DNA of 64,000 bases, taken from the NCBI GenBank assembly GCA_032871835.1, contig CM065297.1, forward strand, positions 61,243,253-61,307,252. The letters run 5' to 3'. The stretch comes from Dipteronia dyeriana (lineage: Eukaryota; Streptophyta; Magnoliopsida; Sapindales; Sapindaceae). The notes below the pieces were generated by a model, which was given only the letters and a program-made list of their open reading frames with translations, was not told where the DNA came from and made no database searches. Below are positions 61,241 through 64,000 of the stretch, one piece after another. Each line of letters starts with the position of its first letter. The first letter of the stretch is position 1. The position numbers and the translations under genes were made by a program.

Positions 61241-62630
61241 TGTTAAGGTTTATTCCCTAAAGATGCAAATTGTAAATGGATTTATGAAATAAATAAAAAA
61301 GAAAAGTTCAATTCATTCATGTTATGTTATTTATTTTATAAACTTGTGCATATATTAACATTCTAGATTGCAGGATGTAATCTCGAACTGTGTATATGAG
61401 TGTCATATACAGATGGATATATTAAAAGACGTGCAATCTAAAGAGTCCATAGATAGCAAATAAAGTTGGGTACTTTATTAACTTTATTTACGATTAATTT
61501 ATAGTTACGATCCATTCCTTAATGTACGGTGATTCTATCCTGAATCATTCACATGAGATATGGAAATGGAGGCACCTTGTATGATGCGATCATATAAGAC
61601 TAGGCGATGAATTATCTGAATCTCTCACCAAGATCCGTTTACTGATGAGATTCAAATATACATCAACTAATGATGGCTATATGTGGGTGACCTTAATCCT
61701 GAGTGTCTTATCGACTCCTTCAGGTCAGATCGTGGTTGTTGATATTCTTTAGGTGAGGTTGGATGCAATTCTTGATCAATATACTCCGTATGTTGGGATT
61801 GGGGTTTGGCTTGTGATTAGGAAGGTTTGCACACAATAGTGGAATCCACTCCTTCTTAAGAGAAGTAGATGGTAGTTCCCTTAAGGGTTGATTCGGGACT
61901 TGGACAATATGAGCCCTCTCCTAATTCCGTGAGGAAATAGAATTTATTGTCCATTAGAGAATCAACGGTACTTAAAGGATATATGTAATTACAGGGGTAT
62001 AACGGACATTTTGACCCAGCTTTAATTATGAACTACTGTGGAGGATCACAACATATATAATAGCTATATCGATGGACACCGAGTTGTATCAGTCTGTGTA
62101 AAAGCATCTACAGTTGAGAGTGTGCAGCTTCGGGTTTTTAGTGTAATAACACCGAAGTTAATAATCGTGAGATGTTAATTAAAGAGTTTAATTAATTATT
62201 TATTTTTGAGAATTATTGGATCTCAAAATATTGTTGGTCCATTAGACCCTCTAGCTAACCCGATCGATTTAGGTATTAAGGGTCACGGTTAATTAATTGG
62301 ATTGTCCAATTAATTGTGTTTCGAAAGTGACACGTATTTTTATCGGAAATTAATTGAATAATGAGATTATTTAATTAATTAATATTGGTGATAAATGAAT
62401 TAAATAATAAGATTATTTAATTATGTTATTAATCACTAAATGAAGGATGTTATTTGATATTTGATTTTAAATAGAATAAGATAATATGATTATTTTATTT
62501 TATTAAATAAAATATTTGAATTTGAATTTAAAATGTTTAATTTCAAAGTAAATATTTAATTATCTTTTAAAGAAATGAAATTTTTTAAAAGATTTGAAAA
62601 TCAAATAAAAATATCATTTTCTTTTAAAAG

Positions 62631-62673
<43 letters not shown>

Positions 62674-63398
62674 ATATACATTACTCGTTTAAAAGAGATA
62701 TGAAAAACACAAAAGGGATATGAAAAACGGATAACAAATGAATGCACTTTTAAATAAAAACAAAACGTATTCTTTGTATTGATGTTTGTGAATGCAGAAT
62801 AAATGATAACACATTAAAAAACCAAGCTTATCAACTTTTTGTTTTGTTTTACTCTTGATTTAAAAAAAGGAGAAAAAGCATATCACGGTTGGCTAAGCTT
62901 TTCATTATTGTATTGTGTTAATAGTTATTAGAGTTGCACGACAAAAGCTTCTTTTTGGCTTTTGGTGTTCGTGAACTTTATAAAATACGTAAGATATTTT
63001 TTAACAACTAGAATCGTTTTAAGTGGTTTTTTTAAGAAGAAATAGTTTCTTTGTTTTTCTATACATCCTTTTAAGTTTTTGATTATGTGACGCGACCAGA
63101 TACAGTTACCTGTTTCGGGAATAGCTATGACGATCAGTGGTACAGACTAGAAGTATAGTAAGAAGTGAATGAGTCTCCAAACGTTGATAAGGTTCTATTT
63201 AATATCTTCTTTAGATTATTATCGATTTCAATTTCCTTATATACATATATTTTATTAGTGTAATAATATTATATGTATTAGTTTCAAAAAATTATGATCC
63301 AAAGTTCACTGGTCCCAGATAGTTTACGATCTGTATTAAAAAATTTAAAAATTTAAAAATTGATTTCCACTGCGTGACCGGTGAACGGGGTACCATCA
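61241..63398 (+). repeat. Copia C-family 5' LTR, duplicate of the C1 5' LTR
   Basis: It is collinear with 26673-28814 with about a dozen differences in the first 430 bases. It starts tgttaagg after tggag and ends accatca. It contains a long (AT)n tract at about 62635-62671. Confidence 0.88.
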
Positions 63399-64000
63399 AT
63401 TGGTATCAGAGCCTTTTTTTTTTCGGAACAGGAAATTGTTTCTCGATGCTTTTGTATGTATGATTGTGTAGGCACGATTTAAATTGACTGTATGATGTTT
63501 TTGTATGTAATATTGAGTTTGTTAATTTCAAAAACATGATTGATCGTTAATTGAATGATACTGTAGATTTAGGATTTTTGGATTTTTAACGTAATATATT
63601 TTTTGATGTAATATTAATTTCGGGTTGTATATATTATTATTATTTTACTATAATACGACAAACAAGAACGATCCGGAACACGATGCACCAACACATACTA
63701 CATGTTTTACATTATGTTTTTGGGCCAATTATTTTATTGGAAATCCCGGGCCTACGAAAAATGTTAGAGTAACATTTGGGCTTTAGGGATTTAATCGATG
63801 AGATGTATCCATTAAAATAAATCAAATCAAGTTGGACATGATTTTGGGTTCAGAAGATTCATAAGTCAAGACTTGAAGAAAATTCAGAAGTTACAAGAAG
63901 ACCAAGGAATGCCTTGGGGGTATTTTTGTAATTTTAGATTTCAATTTTTTTTAGGTTAAACTATCCACAATACTCGGTCAATTAATGTATGTTTTATATT
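63399..64000 (+). other. Primer-binding site and leader of the duplicated C1-type element
   Basis: The primer site attggtatcagagcc (63399-63413) is perfect here. The leader matches 28830-29420 and continues past the window, so a further copy of the element body probably lies to the right. Confidence 0.82.

Noticed and set aside
1..64000. tRNA, rRNA or other structural RNA genes
   Set aside because: tRNA-like matches are only the short primer-binding sites next to LTRs; no cloverleaf or rRNA core was seen.

Overview
This window is plant nuclear DNA made almost entirely of nested, mostly decayed LTR retrotransposons plus DNA transposons of PIF/Harbinger type. The evidence is plant Ty1/copia and Ty3/gypsy gag-pol families, primer-binding sites matching initiator-Met and Asp tRNAs, strongly AT-rich DNA and long (AT)n tracts. 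I found no convincing host gene, rRNA, tRNA or bacterial-type operon. It looks like a repeat-rich, heterochromatin-like interval; the species cannot be named from the sequence.

Layout. 1-6679: a minus-strand, gag-only, Sirevirus-like copia element (element A) whose left LTR is cut by the window edge. 6680-18706: an old minus-strand Athila-like gypsy element (G1), with A apparently inserted in its 3' LTR and a decayed copia gag fragment inside it. 18707-26382: LTR remnants, including a gypsy-type LTR, a minus-strand solo LTR of the copia C type with near-matching 5-bp flanks, and an AT-rich Harbinger element split by another solo LTR. 26383-39407: a plus-strand Tat-like gypsy (G2), interrupted by a 10-kb copia element (C1, flanked by tggag) and ending in a 97-bp tandem array. 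39408-41819: an A-type LTR fragment, a 'plant transposon protein' pseudogene and a gypsy LTR-like segment. 41820-51531: two head-to-tail partial copies of a minus-strand Athila-like gypsy (G3a, G3b). G3b is interrupted by a complete but gene-poor Sirevirus-like element (B, TSD ttgcc) and by a Harbinger element (TSD cta). 51532-59436: a second copia element of the C family (C2), truncated on the left and with an internal pol deletion. 59437-64000: a second copy of the G2/Harbinger/copia-LTR junction, about 97% identical by eye to 25452-29420 and running off the window.

The genes do not form a working pathway. Gag, protease, integrase, reverse transcriptase and RNase H are recognisable in several families, but every copy has stops, frameshifts or deletions. 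What is informative is the architecture: the order of insertions can be read from exact target-site duplications inside coding sequence. Two gag-only/gag-remnant families carry LTRs with clusters of short GC-rich dyad repeats placed just upstream of the putative TATA box, and a similar layout appears in the gypsy LTRs.
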